NCBI GenBank assembly: GCA_902486425.1
Contig: CABTOK010000007.1
Coordinates: 310,001 to 374,000, forward strand
DNA from: UBA11475 sp902486425
Lineage (GTDB): Bacteria; Bacillota; Clostridia; Christensenellales; Borkfalkiaceae
Direction: 5' to 3'
Length of the DNA stretch: 64,000 nucleotides
In this document: positions 54,263 through 62,829 of the stretch, in pieces
How positions within the stretch are numbered: the stretch's first letter is position 1
How the letters are laid out: each line of letters starts with the position of its first letter
Position numbers and translations under genes: made by a program
Notes under the pieces: model-generated
What the model saw: the letters and a program-made list of their open reading frames with translations, nothing else
Told to the model about the DNA's origin: nothing
Databases searched by the model: none

Positions 54263-54291
54263 TCAGATTGGAAATGTCTTTTTATTGGTTT

Positions 54292-54945
54292 TTAAGCGTT
54301 TTTGATGTCCTTTATCGCCTGTTCTCTGTCCGATTTTCCGAAAACAGCACTTCCTGCGACCAGAACGTTTGCTCCCGCGGTTTTTATCGCCGCCGCTGTT
54401 TCTATATTTACGCCGCCGTCGAGTTCGATAAGAGTCTTTAAGCCGTTTGATTTGATATATTCAGAAAGATTTTTGACTTTATCGAGCGTTTCGGTAATAA
54501 ACTTCTGTCCGCCGAATCCAGGGAAAACCCCCATAACGATTACAAGCGAACACTTTTCGAGAACGTTGAAAATTTTCTTTTCGTCGGTGTCGGGATTTAT
54601 CGCTACGCCGCACTTTTTCCCCGTTTTTATGATCTGATCGAGAACGTTTCCGAGATTGTCTTTGCACGCTTCGTAATGAACGGTTATAATATCAGAGCCG
54701 GCTTCGGCGAATTTTTCGACATATTTTTCGGGTTCGGAGATCATAAGATGAACGTCGAAGATTTTATCGGAATATTTTCTTAAATCTTTAACGAATTTCG
54801 GTCCGAACGTTATATTAGGAACAAAATGCCCGTCCATAACGTCCACATGTATGTAATCTGCCCCGAATTTTGTTATTTCAGAAACTTCTTCGCCTATTCT
54901 TGAAAAATCTGCCGACAAAATAGACGGCGCAATCAAACATCCCAT
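54292..54945 (-). CDS. rpe: Ribulose-phosphate 3-epimerase
   Basis: 217 residues, TIM barrel. APSILSADFSRIGEEV at the start, HVDVMDGHFVPNITFGP with the catalytic metal-binding His and Asp, DVHLMISEP, VMGVFPGFGGQKFI and ELDGGVN. It interconverts ribulose- and xylulose-5-phosphate. Last gene of the long minus-strand run. In related genomes prpC, prkC and rsgA separate rlmN from rpe; they are absent here. AAGGTGA precedes the ATG. Confidence 0.97.
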   Translation of the reverse strand: MGCLIAPSILSADFSRIGEEVSEITKFGADYIHVDVMDGHFVPNITFGPKFVKDLRKYSDKIFDVHLMISEPEKYVEKFAEAGSDIITVHYEACKDNLGNVLDQIIKTGKKCGVAINPDTDEKKIFNVLEKCSLVIVMGVFPGFGGQKFITETLDKVKNLSEYIKSNGLKTLIELDGGVNIETAAAIKTAGANVLVAGSAVFGKSDREQAIKDIKNA

Positions 54946-54982
54946 AACTTCACCTTTTATTAAAAAAATTATTATTTTAATT

Positions 54983-56050
54983 TTAATTTAAATTTATTTC
55001 ACTATCGAAAGAATCTTCGATATATTTTCGTCTTAGCTGACCGCACGCTCCTTCGATATCGTCACCCATTCGACGTCTTACAGTCGCCGAAATGCCGTTA
55101 TTATTTAAGTATTCTGCAAATTTATAAGCGTTTTTATCGGTAACAGCCTTAAAATCGTTCTCTTTAACGGTGTTCAGCCTTATAAGATTAACGTGGCAAG
55201 GTCTTTTTGATAAAAGTTTGATAAGTTCGTCGGCGTGGCGTTTAGTATCGTTTTTGCCGTAAATCAGAACATATTCGAAAATATATCTGCGTTTTGTTTT
55301 GTTAAAATAGTTCTCGCACGCAGCTAAAATCTCTTTTATCGTATACTTTTTCGCTACGGGCATTATTTCTTTTCTTTCGTCGTCGAAAGGAAAATGAAGC
55401 GAAATGGTCAGATTTATAGGCATATTTTCATTTGCGAGATCATAAATTTTCGGAACGATTCCGGAAGTCGACAAACTAATATTTCTCGGACTTATGCAAA
55501 TGCCGTTCTCGTCCGATACGTTTCTTAAAAAAGCAACTGTATTATCATAATTATCGAGCGGTTCGCCGCTTCCCATCAGTACGATATTTGTAACCTTTCT
55601 TTTGTCGCCGATCTCCCCGCCTAAAAGCTTGTTTACGACAAGAACCTGTCCTAAAATCTCTCCGGATGACAAATTCCTTACAAGACCGTTTAAGCTCGAA
55701 GCGCAAAAAGCGCAGTGCATCCTGCACCCGACCTGCGTAGAAACGCATTGCGTATATCCGTATTTATACTTCATCAGAACGCCTTCGATAATGTTTCCGT
55801 CGAAAAGTTTGAATAAAAACTTCTGCGTTCCGTCTTTCGAAGTAAGCGTTTCGATAATCTCTACCGGTTTATCGCTTATGCCGTCTTCTATGAGTTTATT
55901 TTTGAGCGTAAAAGGGATATTGGACATTTCAAGATAACTCTTGTATTTGTGAGAAGCTTCGAAAAGTTGTCTTATTCTGAACTTCGGCTCTTTGTATTCC
56001 GTCAAAAGATCGCTTATTTCCTTGAACGAAAAATCTTGTAAAAATTTCAC
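54983..56050 (-). CDS. rlmN: 23S rRNA (A2503-C2)/tRNA (A37-C2) methyltransferase RlmN
   Basis: 355 residues. Radical SAM motif CRMHCAFCASS (CxxxCxxC), SGEPLDNYDNTVAF, and the second catalytic cysteine in EGACGQLR near the C-terminus; TQVGC and the N-terminal HhH-like region are typical. It methylates C2 of adenine by way of a methylated cysteine. It starts 1 bp after the rsmB stop. Confidence 0.97.
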   Translation of the reverse strand: MKFLQDFSFKEISDLLTEYKEPKFRIRQLFEASHKYKSYLEMSNIPFTLKNKLIEDGISDKPVEIIETLTSKDGTQKFLFKLFDGNIIEGVLMKYKYGYTQCVSTQVGCRMHCAFCASSLNGLVRNLSSGEILGQVLVVNKLLGGEIGDKRKVTNIVLMGSGEPLDNYDNTVAFLRNVSDENGICISPRNISLSTSGIVPKIYDLANENMPINLTISLHFPFDDERKEIMPVAKKYTIKEILAACENYFNKTKRRYIFEYVLIYGKNDTKRHADELIKLLSKRPCHVNLIRLNTVKENDFKAVTDKNAYKFAEYLNNNGISATVRRRMGDDIEGACGQLRRKYIEDSFDSEINLN

Positions 56051-56051
56051 T

Positions 56052-57302
56052 TTATTTAATCCTTTTAAGCTTCGCTACGAAAAATCCGCCACCAGATAAA
56101 TGTGGCAAGAATTGTAATCCGCTTTTTGTTTTTAAATGCGGATTTTTTGAATCTATACTAACGGCGACAAACTTATCCTTCAATAATTCGTCAGACATAA
56201 ACGCATCTATAATCACTTGATTTTCTATATTAAAAATCGAACAGGTCGAATAGTATAAAAATCCGCCGGGTTTCACATAATCGGAACATGTTTTTATAAT
56301 ATTAAGCTGAATTTTATTAAGCTCTTCGATCGAAGATTCTTCTCTGTTAAGCTTAATATCGGGCGACTCGAAAGCCACGCCGAATCCGCTGCACGGAACG
56401 TCGCATAAAACCGCGTCGAACTTGTCTATAAAATCCGGATTATGTTTCTGGGAGTCTGCGCAAACGGCGATTATATTATTTCTTTTCATCCTTTTTGCGT
56501 AGTTCGAGATAAGTTCTACTCTATGCGGATGAACATCTACGCTCGTTACTCTATTAAATTTTTCGGATAAAAGCACCGATTTGCCACCGGGTGCGGCGCA
56601 TGCGTCCAAAAGATTATCGCCTCCGTCTACTATATCGCATATAGAAACCGAGCCGATATTCTGAAACGTATAAATACCTTTATAAAAACCTTCGTCCATC
56701 GTGAAATTTTTAACGTAAAAAAGCTTATCGAAAGGCGTTTTTTTATATTCGTAAGCTCTTTCTTTCAAATATTCTTCACCCGTATCTACGCTGAATCTTA
56801 TATATGCGCCGGTGTCTTCGTAAGAAGCTATTTTTGCGGCAACGTCTTCACCGTAATCGTTTATCAGTTCTTTCGAAGTAAAAAGCGGATAAGAATATTT
56901 AACCGAAAAATTTTCGTACTTATTTTCTGGAAGTTCCGGTTTATCTGCCGAAAATTTCCTTAAAACGGCGTTAACAAAGCCGCTTGCTCCCTTTTTCCCT
57001 AATTTTTTTGTGAGTTCGACCGCATTGTCGATTACCGTATAAGGCGGCTTGTCCATATATTCCATAAGATACATGGACATTTTAAGAATAGTTCTTATAT
57101 GAAGCTTGGGATTTTTATCGCAAAGTTTTTTTATGTAGTAGCCGAGTTCGATATCCTTGTCGAGAACGCCGTAAACGATTTTTACGGTAATTTTACGGTT
57201 CTTTTCTTCGATCGGAGTTTTAAGAACGGCTTGTTTTAAGTAAGCCCCTTCGCTGTATGTTTTGTTCAATATAACGTAAGCGTCGTAATAATATCCGATC
57301 AT
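56052..57302 (-). CDS. rsmB: 16S rRNA m5C967 methyltransferase RsmB
   Basis: 416 residues. An N-terminal NusB-like RNA-binding domain (about 1-130, with PYTVIDNAVELTKKLGKKGA) precedes the Rossmann methyltransferase: LLDACAAPGGKSVLLSE, VDVHPHRVELI, catalytic DVPCSGFGV and YSTCSIFNIEN. It methylates the C5 of cytidine in 16S rRNA. Typical order after fmt. The NusB-like domain is not a separate gene. Confidence 0.96.
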   Translation of the reverse strand: MIGYYYDAYVILNKTYSEGAYLKQAVLKTPIEEKNRKITVKIVYGVLDKDIELGYYIKKLCDKNPKLHIRTILKMSMYLMEYMDKPPYTVIDNAVELTKKLGKKGASGFVNAVLRKFSADKPELPENKYENFSVKYSYPLFTSKELINDYGEDVAAKIASYEDTGAYIRFSVDTGEEYLKERAYEYKKTPFDKLFYVKNFTMDEGFYKGIYTFQNIGSVSICDIVDGGDNLLDACAAPGGKSVLLSEKFNRVTSVDVHPHRVELISNYAKRMKRNNIIAVCADSQKHNPDFIDKFDAVLCDVPCSGFGVAFESPDIKLNREESSIEELNKIQLNIIKTCSDYVKPGGFLYYSTCSIFNIENQVIIDAFMSDELLKDKFVAVSIDSKNPHLKTKSGLQFLPHLSGGGFFVAKLKRIK

Positions 57303-57333
57303 ATTTTACCTTTCGATGTTCTTATAATTTTAT

Positions 57334-58263
57334 TTAAAAAAGCTTTTCTCCCGGCAAAATCCTGTTGCCGTTCAGAAAATCGGTATCGGGCATAAGCTTG
57401 CCTCCCGATTTTTTAAGAGTTTTCAGTCTGACCGAGCCGCCGTTTACATTAACGATAAGCCCGTTTTTTTTATCAGACGAGACAACTGTTCCCGGTTCTG
57501 CATTATTGTCCGAATTTTTGTTTTCGGCAGAATAAACCTGTATTTTTTCGTCTTTGTACATAAAGTACGCGACGGGCCACGGGTTCAATCCCCTTACTAA
57601 ATTAACTATTTCGTCCGCGGTTTTATTAAAATCCAAAAGACCGCTTTCTTTATTAAAAAATTTCGTATGGGTTGCTTTCGTTTCGTCCTGCTTTGTTCTC
57701 GTATACGTTCCGTCTTCGATAGCTTCAAGAGCTTTTATCACGGACTTTGAACCGAGAACGGAGAGTTTATCGAACAAAGTTCCTGCGGTATCGGTATCTT
57801 CTATTTGAAGCTCGTCCTGAAGAATAATATCGCCGGTATCCACGCCGACGTCGGTAAACATTATCGTTATTCCTGTGACCTTTTCGCCGTTTATTATCGC
57901 CCACTGAATAGGACTGGAACCTCTGTATTTAGGAAGAAGCGACGCGTGAATGTTTATCGTTCCGATAGTCGGAATATCGAGTATTTCCTGCGATAAAATC
58001 TGTCCGAATGCACAAGTCACCATAAGATCCGGTTTTAAAGCTTTAAGATCTTCTACGCCTTCTTTTCTTATTTTCGTATACTGATATACCGGTATGCCGT
58101 GTTTTAACGCCGTTTCTTTAACGGGACAGGCGGTTATAATCTGTTTGCGACCTACCGGTTTGTCGGGATTTGTTACCGCGGCAACTACGTTATAGCCGTT
58201 TTCGATAATGCTTTCGAGCGGTTTCACCGCAAAATCGGGAGTTCCTAAAAAAACAATTCTCAT
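57334..58263 (-). CDS. fmt: Methionyl-tRNA formyltransferase
   Basis: 309 residues from the ATG at 58263, which gives MRIVFLGTPDFAVKPLE and has AAGGTG just upstream; an in-frame TTG at 58278 would add five residues. Catalytic signature HASLLPKYRGSSPIQWAIIN with TDVGVDTGDIIL, and a C-terminal OB-like domain with RGLNPWPVAYF. It formylates initiator Met-tRNA with formyl-THF, linking to folD; the product of def upstream removes the group. Confidence 0.97.
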   Translation of the reverse strand: MRIVFLGTPDFAVKPLESIIENGYNVVAAVTNPDKPVGRKQIITACPVKETALKHGIPVYQYTKIRKEGVEDLKALKPDLMVTCAFGQILSQEILDIPTIGTINIHASLLPKYRGSSPIQWAIINGEKVTGITIMFTDVGVDTGDIILQDELQIEDTDTAGTLFDKLSVLGSKSVIKALEAIEDGTYTRTKQDETKATHTKFFNKESGLLDFNKTADEIVNLVRGLNPWPVAYFMYKDEKIQVYSAENKNSDNNAEPGTVVSSDKKNGLIVNVNGGSVRLKTLKKSGGKLMPDTDFLNGNRILPGEKLF

Positions 58264-58274
58264 ATTCACCTTAA

Positions 58275-58727
58275 TCAATCGTTTCTTATATCGGTGGCTT
58301 TGTCTATGTACAAAATACCGTCGAGATGGTCGTATTCGTGCTGAATGGCTCTCGCCAGAAATCCTTTCGCTTTAATTTTGAATTTATTGCCGTTTCTGTC
58401 GTAAGCTAAAACTTCTACCGAATTAAAGCGTTTTACCGTTCCGAATTTGCCTTTTATCGAAAGACAGCCTTCGTCTCCTACCTGAACGCCGCTTTCTTTT
58501 ACGATTTTCGGGTTAACGAATTCAAAAAGTTCGTCGTCGACGTAAACGACGAAAATGCGTTTAAGCACTCCTACCTGCGGAGCGGCGAGTCCGGCACCTT
58601 CGGCTTTATAAAGAGTTTCGGTCATGTCGTCTAAAAGTTCGGCAAGTTTGTCGTCGAATTCGGTTACGGGGAGCGAAGTTTTTCTTAAAACGTCGTCGCC
58701 GATCTGCACAATATTTCGTATAGCCAT
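58275..58727 (-). CDS. def: Peptide deformylase
   Basis: 150 residues. The three family motifs are GLAAPQVGV, EGCLSIKG (metal-binding Cys) and QHEYDHLDGIL (metal-binding histidines and catalytic Glu). It strips formyl groups from nascent proteins. It lies between priA and fmt, the classic order. Confidence 0.98.
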   Translation of the reverse strand: MAIRNIVQIGDDVLRKTSLPVTEFDDKLAELLDDMTETLYKAEGAGLAAPQVGVLKRIFVVYVDDELFEFVNPKIVKESGVQVGDEGCLSIKGKFGTVKRFNSVEVLAYDRNGNKFKIKAKGFLARAIQHEYDHLDGILYIDKATDIRND

Positions 58728-58766
58728 AATTTTCGTCCTTGTTTTTGTATTTGATGAATTATTTTT

Positions 58767-60968
58767 TTAGCTTAAATTATTCGGATTTACTTCGACGTAA
58801 GCCGAACAATTTCTCGTAGAGCACTCGGTTGCATAACGGTTCATTTCGGAAACTGCGTCTTCTTCACCTGCGGTAATTCTCGTAATAATCTGATACCTGA
58901 ATTTATTTTGTATACGCTTAAGGGGAGCTTTCATAGCGGCAAGGAATTTGAACATTCCTTTATTCTTGTCTCGGTATTCGGAAATTTTACCGTAAATATT
59001 CTTTGTTACGACGACGGCTTCGTCTTCGTTTTCGGAAGAAACTACCACTCTTATAATATCGGTAAACGGCGGAAAACCCGTTGCCTTTCTTATAGAGATC
59101 TCGCTCTCGTACATCTTTTTATAATCGTATCTTACGGCTTGTTGAAGAATAAAATTCTCCGGAGTATAAGTCTGAAGAACGACCTTTCCTTTTTCGTCGG
59201 CTCTGCCGCTTCTTCCCGCGACCTGCGTTATAAGCTGGAAAGTCCTTTCCCCGCTTCTGAAATCCGAAAAATGCAAGCTCATGTCCGCATCGAGTATCCC
59301 TACAAGCGTAACTTTCGGAAAATCGTGTCCCTTAGCTATCATCTGCGTACCGACGAGTATATCCGCCTTTCTTTCCGAAAAATCGCTGAGTATCTTAAAA
59401 TGACCTTCTTTCGTGGAAGTCGTATCGCGGTCCATTCTTAGTACCCTGGCTTCCGGAAAAAGTTTGCCAAGTTCTTTTACGACTTTTTCCGTTCCGTAAC
59501 CGTTATACCGCAAATATTTGCTGCCACAATTAACGCACGAAGTGATCATTTTATACTTTGCGCCGCAATAATGGCACAAAAGAGAATCATCTTCCGCATG
59601 ATAAGTCAAAGCTACGTCGCATGCGTCGCACTTGTGTACGTGTCCGCATTCGGTACATATAACGCTTTTACTGTAACCGCGCTGATTGAGAAAAAGCATC
59701 GCCTGATTGCCATTTTTAAGGCAATCCTCGAGTTCGTCTTTAAGTACTGCTGAAAAAATCGAAGCGTTGCCGCGGCGAGTTTCCTTTTTCATATCGGCAA
59801 TTATTACTTCCGGGAGCGGGTTTTTATTTATTCTTTCAGGAAGCGTTGCAAGATTATATTCGCCGTTTTGCGCTCTCATATACGATTCTATTGAAGGAGT
59901 CGCGCTGCCTATTACGATTTTTGCGCCGTAAGCTTTCGCCCTGAATTTTGCGATGTCGAGAGTATCGTATCTCGGAGCCTGCTCGCTCTGATAGCTCGAA
60001 TCGTGTTCTTCGTCTATGATTATAATGCCGATATTCTCGATCGGAGCGAAAATCGCGCTTCTCGCGCCTATAACGATTTTAGCCTCGCCGCTTTTTATTC
60101 TCCACCATTCGTCGAATTTTTCTCCGGCAGAGAGTCCGCTGTGAAGTATAGCGGCGTTATCGCCGAACCTTGCGCGTAATTGTCTTAACATCTGCGGCGT
60201 AAGAGCAATTTCGGGAACGAGCATTATAGCGGTTTTTCCGCTTGAAATAGCGTTATTTATCAGATTAAGATAAACTTCCGTTTTTCCGCTTCCCGTTACG
60301 CCGAATAAAAGCGTAACGAGTTTGTCCGTTTCCGTAACGCTTTTTACGGCAGCGGACTGAGCTTCGGTTAACGTTACGTTTTTCGAAACGCAGTCTATGT
60401 TTTTATACGGCGAGCGATATTCTCTTACCTTTTCGGTTTTTATCACGCCGAGTTCTTCGAGTTTTTTTACGGCGGAGTTACCGAATTCGGAATTCAGAAT
60501 CGAAGTTCTTTCTGTTTTGTCGTTTATAAGTCTTTCGATAAGAGCTTTTTGCTTTACTGCGGACTTTCTCAACCCTTCGGCTGCGGTAACCGCTTCGGCT
60601 TCGCTTACAGCAAGCGAAGAAACCGAAGTATAAAGATTTTTGACTTTGCCGAGTCTCATTTCGCTCGGAAGAAAAAGCCTTAGTGCGAGTGCCGCCGGAA
60701 CGAAGTACTTTTTCCTTATATAATTCATAAGCGAAAATTCTTCTTCCGTAAGCGCGGGAACGTCGTCCAGGACTTCGTATACGGGCTTTATTCTTTTCGG
60801 ATCGAAGTCCGAAGTCTCTTTTACGGCAATAACGAATCCGCAGATAATTTTATTTGCGAAAGGAACGCTTACTCTCGTTCCCGGGAGTATGCGTTCGTCC
60901 GTAAAAGAATATTCGAAAATCCGATCGACCTCGGATGAAGCTATATCAACGATAACGTCGGCAAACAT
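58767..60968 (-). CDS. priA: Primosomal protein N' (PriA helicase)
   Basis: 733 residues. N-terminal DNA-binding domain (about 1-105), helicase lobe 1 with Walker A FGVTGSGKTEVYLNL and DEEHD in IIIDEEHDSSYQSEQAPRYD, zinc-binding cysteines CTECGHVHKCDACDVAL and CHYCGAKYK plus CVNCG, lobe 2 with GTQMIAKGHDFPKVTLVG and TQVAGRSGRADEKG. It restarts stalled forks. The ATG at 60968 has no Shine-Dalgarno, and an intrinsic terminator stands 33 bp upstream, between it and rpoZ. Confidence 0.97.
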   Translation of the reverse strand: MFADVIVDIASSEVDRIFEYSFTDERILPGTRVSVPFANKIICGFVIAVKETSDFDPKRIKPVYEVLDDVPALTEEEFSLMNYIRKKYFVPAALALRLFLPSEMRLGKVKNLYTSVSSLAVSEAEAVTAAEGLRKSAVKQKALIERLINDKTERTSILNSEFGNSAVKKLEELGVIKTEKVREYRSPYKNIDCVSKNVTLTEAQSAAVKSVTETDKLVTLLFGVTGSGKTEVYLNLINNAISSGKTAIMLVPEIALTPQMLRQLRARFGDNAAILHSGLSAGEKFDEWWRIKSGEAKIVIGARSAIFAPIENIGIIIIDEEHDSSYQSEQAPRYDTLDIAKFRAKAYGAKIVIGSATPSIESYMRAQNGEYNLATLPERINKNPLPEVIIADMKKETRRGNASIFSAVLKDELEDCLKNGNQAMLFLNQRGYSKSVICTECGHVHKCDACDVALTYHAEDDSLLCHYCGAKYKMITSCVNCGSKYLRYNGYGTEKVVKELGKLFPEARVLRMDRDTTSTKEGHFKILSDFSERKADILVGTQMIAKGHDFPKVTLVGILDADMSLHFSDFRSGERTFQLITQVAGRSGRADEKGKVVLQTYTPENFILQQAVRYDYKKMYESEISIRKATGFPPFTDIIRVVVSSENEDEAVVVTKNIYGKISEYRDKNKGMFKFLAAMKAPLKRIQNKFRYQIITRITAGEEDAVSEMNRYATECSTRNCSAYVEVNPNNLS

Positions 60969-61000
60969 TTTTATCTTAGGTTTTAATAAGTAAACACATT

Positions 61001-61031
61001 AAAAACGTTCATCTGTGCGATGAACGTTTTT
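61001..61031 (-). terminator. Terminator between rpoZ and priA
   Basis: AAAAACGTTCATC and GATGAACGTTTTT form a perfect 13-bp stem around a 5-nt loop, with T-rich flanks on the minus strand. Confidence 0.85.
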
Positions 61032-61038
61032 ACATTTT

Positions 61039-61239
61039 TCAGTCGTCTACCGCGACGACCTTTCCCGCATAAATTTCATCCGCCGCAAGTGACAACGGTT
61101 TTTTCATGGAAGCGGGAATATAATCGCTTTTCTGTTCCTGTTCCGCAATCTGTTTGGCGCGCTTCGACGCGACTACGCACAAAGCGTATTTGGATCCTAT
61201 TTTCTGTACCAATTTATCGGTTTCGGGTTCCTGTATCAT
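61039..61239 (-). CDS. rpoZ: RNA polymerase omega subunit
   Basis: 66 residues, short but complete: LVQKIGSKYALCVVASKRAKQIAEQ is the omega signature, followed by KPLSLAADEIYAGKV. It stabilises the beta' subunit. AAGGAG precedes the ATG; gmk is upstream. Confidence 0.94.
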   Translation of the reverse strand: MIQEPETDKLVQKIGSKYALCVVASKRAKQIAEQEQKSDYIPASMKKPLSLAADEIYAGKVVAVDD

Positions 61240-61272
61240 AAATAAATCTCCTTATAAAAATCTATATATTTT

Positions 61273-61830
61273 TTATTTTAACTTCTCGGATTTTAAAATC
61301 TTTTCGATATTTTTAACCGTTTCGACCAAATCGTCGTTTACGACGGTGTAATCGTAAAGATCTTTTTTGCCGAGTTCGTAATCGACTCTTTCTATTCTTT
61401 CCGCTATTTTATCGTCGCTTTCGGTTCCCCTTCCTTTAAGACGGGACTTAAGCGTTTCGATATCCGGAGGAAGAAGCATTATAAGAACTGCTTCGGGAAA
61501 AGCTTTTTTAACGGAAAGCCCGCCGTTCACGTCGATTTCCAAAAGAACATCTTTTGTTTTAAGTTTATCGAGGACAAAACTTTTGGGTGTGCCGTAGTAA
61601 TTTTCGAAATGGTTAGAATATTCCAAAAAATCGCCGCTTCCTATACGCGAGATAAAGTCTTCTTTACTTATAAAAAAGTAATCTTTGCCGTTTTCTTCGC
61701 CGACTCGCGGGCATCTCGTCGTGCATGATATGCTTAAACTTACGTTTTTTATATCTTCGCAGACCTTTTTTGCAACTGTCCCTTTACCTACGCCCGAAGG
61801 CCCCGAAATAACGAATAATACGTTCCTCAT
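61273..61830 (-). CDS. gmk: Guanylate kinase
   Basis: 185 residues. P-loop VISGPSGVGKGTVAKKV, the GMP-binding STTRCPRVGEENGKDYFF-type segment (SCTTRCPRVGEENGKDYFF) and NHFENYYGTPKSFV. It phosphorylates GMP. It overlaps yicC by 4 bp. Confidence 0.97.
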   Translation of the reverse strand: MRNVLFVISGPSGVGKGTVAKKVCEDIKNVSLSISCTTRCPRVGEENGKDYFFISKEDFISRIGSGDFLEYSNHFENYYGTPKSFVLDKLKTKDVLLEIDVNGGLSVKKAFPEAVLIMLLPPDIETLKSRLKGRGTESDDKIAERIERVDYELGKKDLYDYTVVNDDLVETVKNIEKILKSEKLK

Positions 61831-62699
61831 TCTACGTTTTGAACCTGTTCCCTTATTTTTTCGATTTCGTTCTTTAACGAAAGTCCGAGACTCGTTATCT
61901 CGAGATCGTTCGATTTGGAACAGATGGTATTCGTTTCCCTATTGAATTCCTGTATTAAAAAGTCCAATTTTTTACCGGGCAAAGGTCCTTCGATTATCTT
62001 ATAGAACTGCGAAATATGCGAATTAAGCCTTGTCAGCTCTTCGTCTATATTCGATTTGTCTGTAAAAAACGCTACTTCGTTCAAAAGCCTCGCTTCGTCG
62101 TAGTTTACGTCCTGCAAAAAGTCCGCAACTCTTTCTTTAAGCTTTTCTTTATATTCCGCGGCGACGAGCGGCGCACGCGCTTTTATCTTTTTTACGAGTT
62201 CTTCGATGGTTATCATTCTTGCCGACATATCGGCGATGAGTTTTTTGCCTTCGGTAAGACGCATTGCGTTCAGATTGTCCAAAGCGGTTTTTAATGTTTT
62301 AAGCACTATGGGTTCTAAAAAGGAATAATCCTTAAAACCGCCGTCGTCCTTTATGACGCCTTCGGAAAACAAAATTCTCGAAACAGAAAAATCGTTCGGA
62401 ATGTTAAGAGCGTCCGAAATTTTTTCCGACGCGGCATAATACGCTTTTACGAGACCGTCGTCTAACGAAATCTCGCTGTCCGATTCGTTGGTATCGGAGA
62501 ACGAAAGATAAAGATCCGCTCTTCCTCTGTTTATATACTCTTTTACGAGATTCCGCATAGAGTCTTCGAAACAGATAAAAGCTCTCGGAATTTTCGAATT
62601 GAAATCAAGATTTCTGTTGTTTACGGTTTTAAGTTCGACTAAAAGGTTTATACCGTTTTCGTGATATTCCGCCCTGCCGTAACCGGTCATACTGTACAT
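61827..62699 (-). CDS. yicC: YicC family protein (endoribonuclease-like)
   Basis: 290 residues. MYSMTGYGRAEY at the start and the DUF1732 C-terminus KLDFLIQEFNRETNTICSKS are diagnostic. YicC and relatives cut RNA in E. coli and Bacillus. Overlap with gmk and position before rpoZ are conserved; the small remA gene usually between them is missing. AAAAGGG is a good ribosome-binding site. Confidence 0.94.
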   Translation of the reverse strand: MYSMTGYGRAEYHENGINLLVELKTVNNRNLDFNSKIPRAFICFEDSMRNLVKEYINRGRADLYLSFSDTNESDSEISLDDGLVKAYYAASEKISDALNIPNDFSVSRILFSEGVIKDDGGFKDYSFLEPIVLKTLKTALDNLNAMRLTEGKKLIADMSARMITIEELVKKIKARAPLVAAEYKEKLKERVADFLQDVNYDEARLLNEVAFFTDKSNIDEELTRLNSHISQFYKIIEGPLPGKKLDFLIQEFNRETNTICSKSNDLEITSLGLSLKNEIEKIREQVQNVE

Positions 62700-62767
62700 A
62701 ATTTACCCTTTTCTCTCGTTACGGCCGTCTTTTAATAAAAACAACCGGTTATTTTCTTATTTTATTT

Positions 62768-62795
62768 ATTTTATCATAATATTCTTAAAAAACAA
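62768..62795 (-). promoter_or_regulatory. Possible promoter of yicC-gmk-rpoZ
   Basis: On the minus strand TTGTTT (62795-62790), 16 bp, TAAAAT (62773-62768). Confidence 0.55.
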
Positions 62796-62829
62796 AACTT
62801 TTTATAAGGCGTTTAGCGTAATAAAACGA

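Larger units (their letters stand above)
53056..54291. other. 1.2-kb AT-rich region without convincing genes
   Basis: The DNA is strikingly A+T-rich compared with its surroundings, with frequent stops in all frames. The largest open frame (53775-53972) overlaps a terminator, has no ribosome-binding site and looks spurious. Recognisable content is limited to a candidate structured RNA (53632-53805), a terminator-like hairpin (54014-54041) and an 18-bp inverted repeat (54152-54262). No tRNA, rRNA, IS or CRISPR pattern is seen. Confidence 0.7.
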
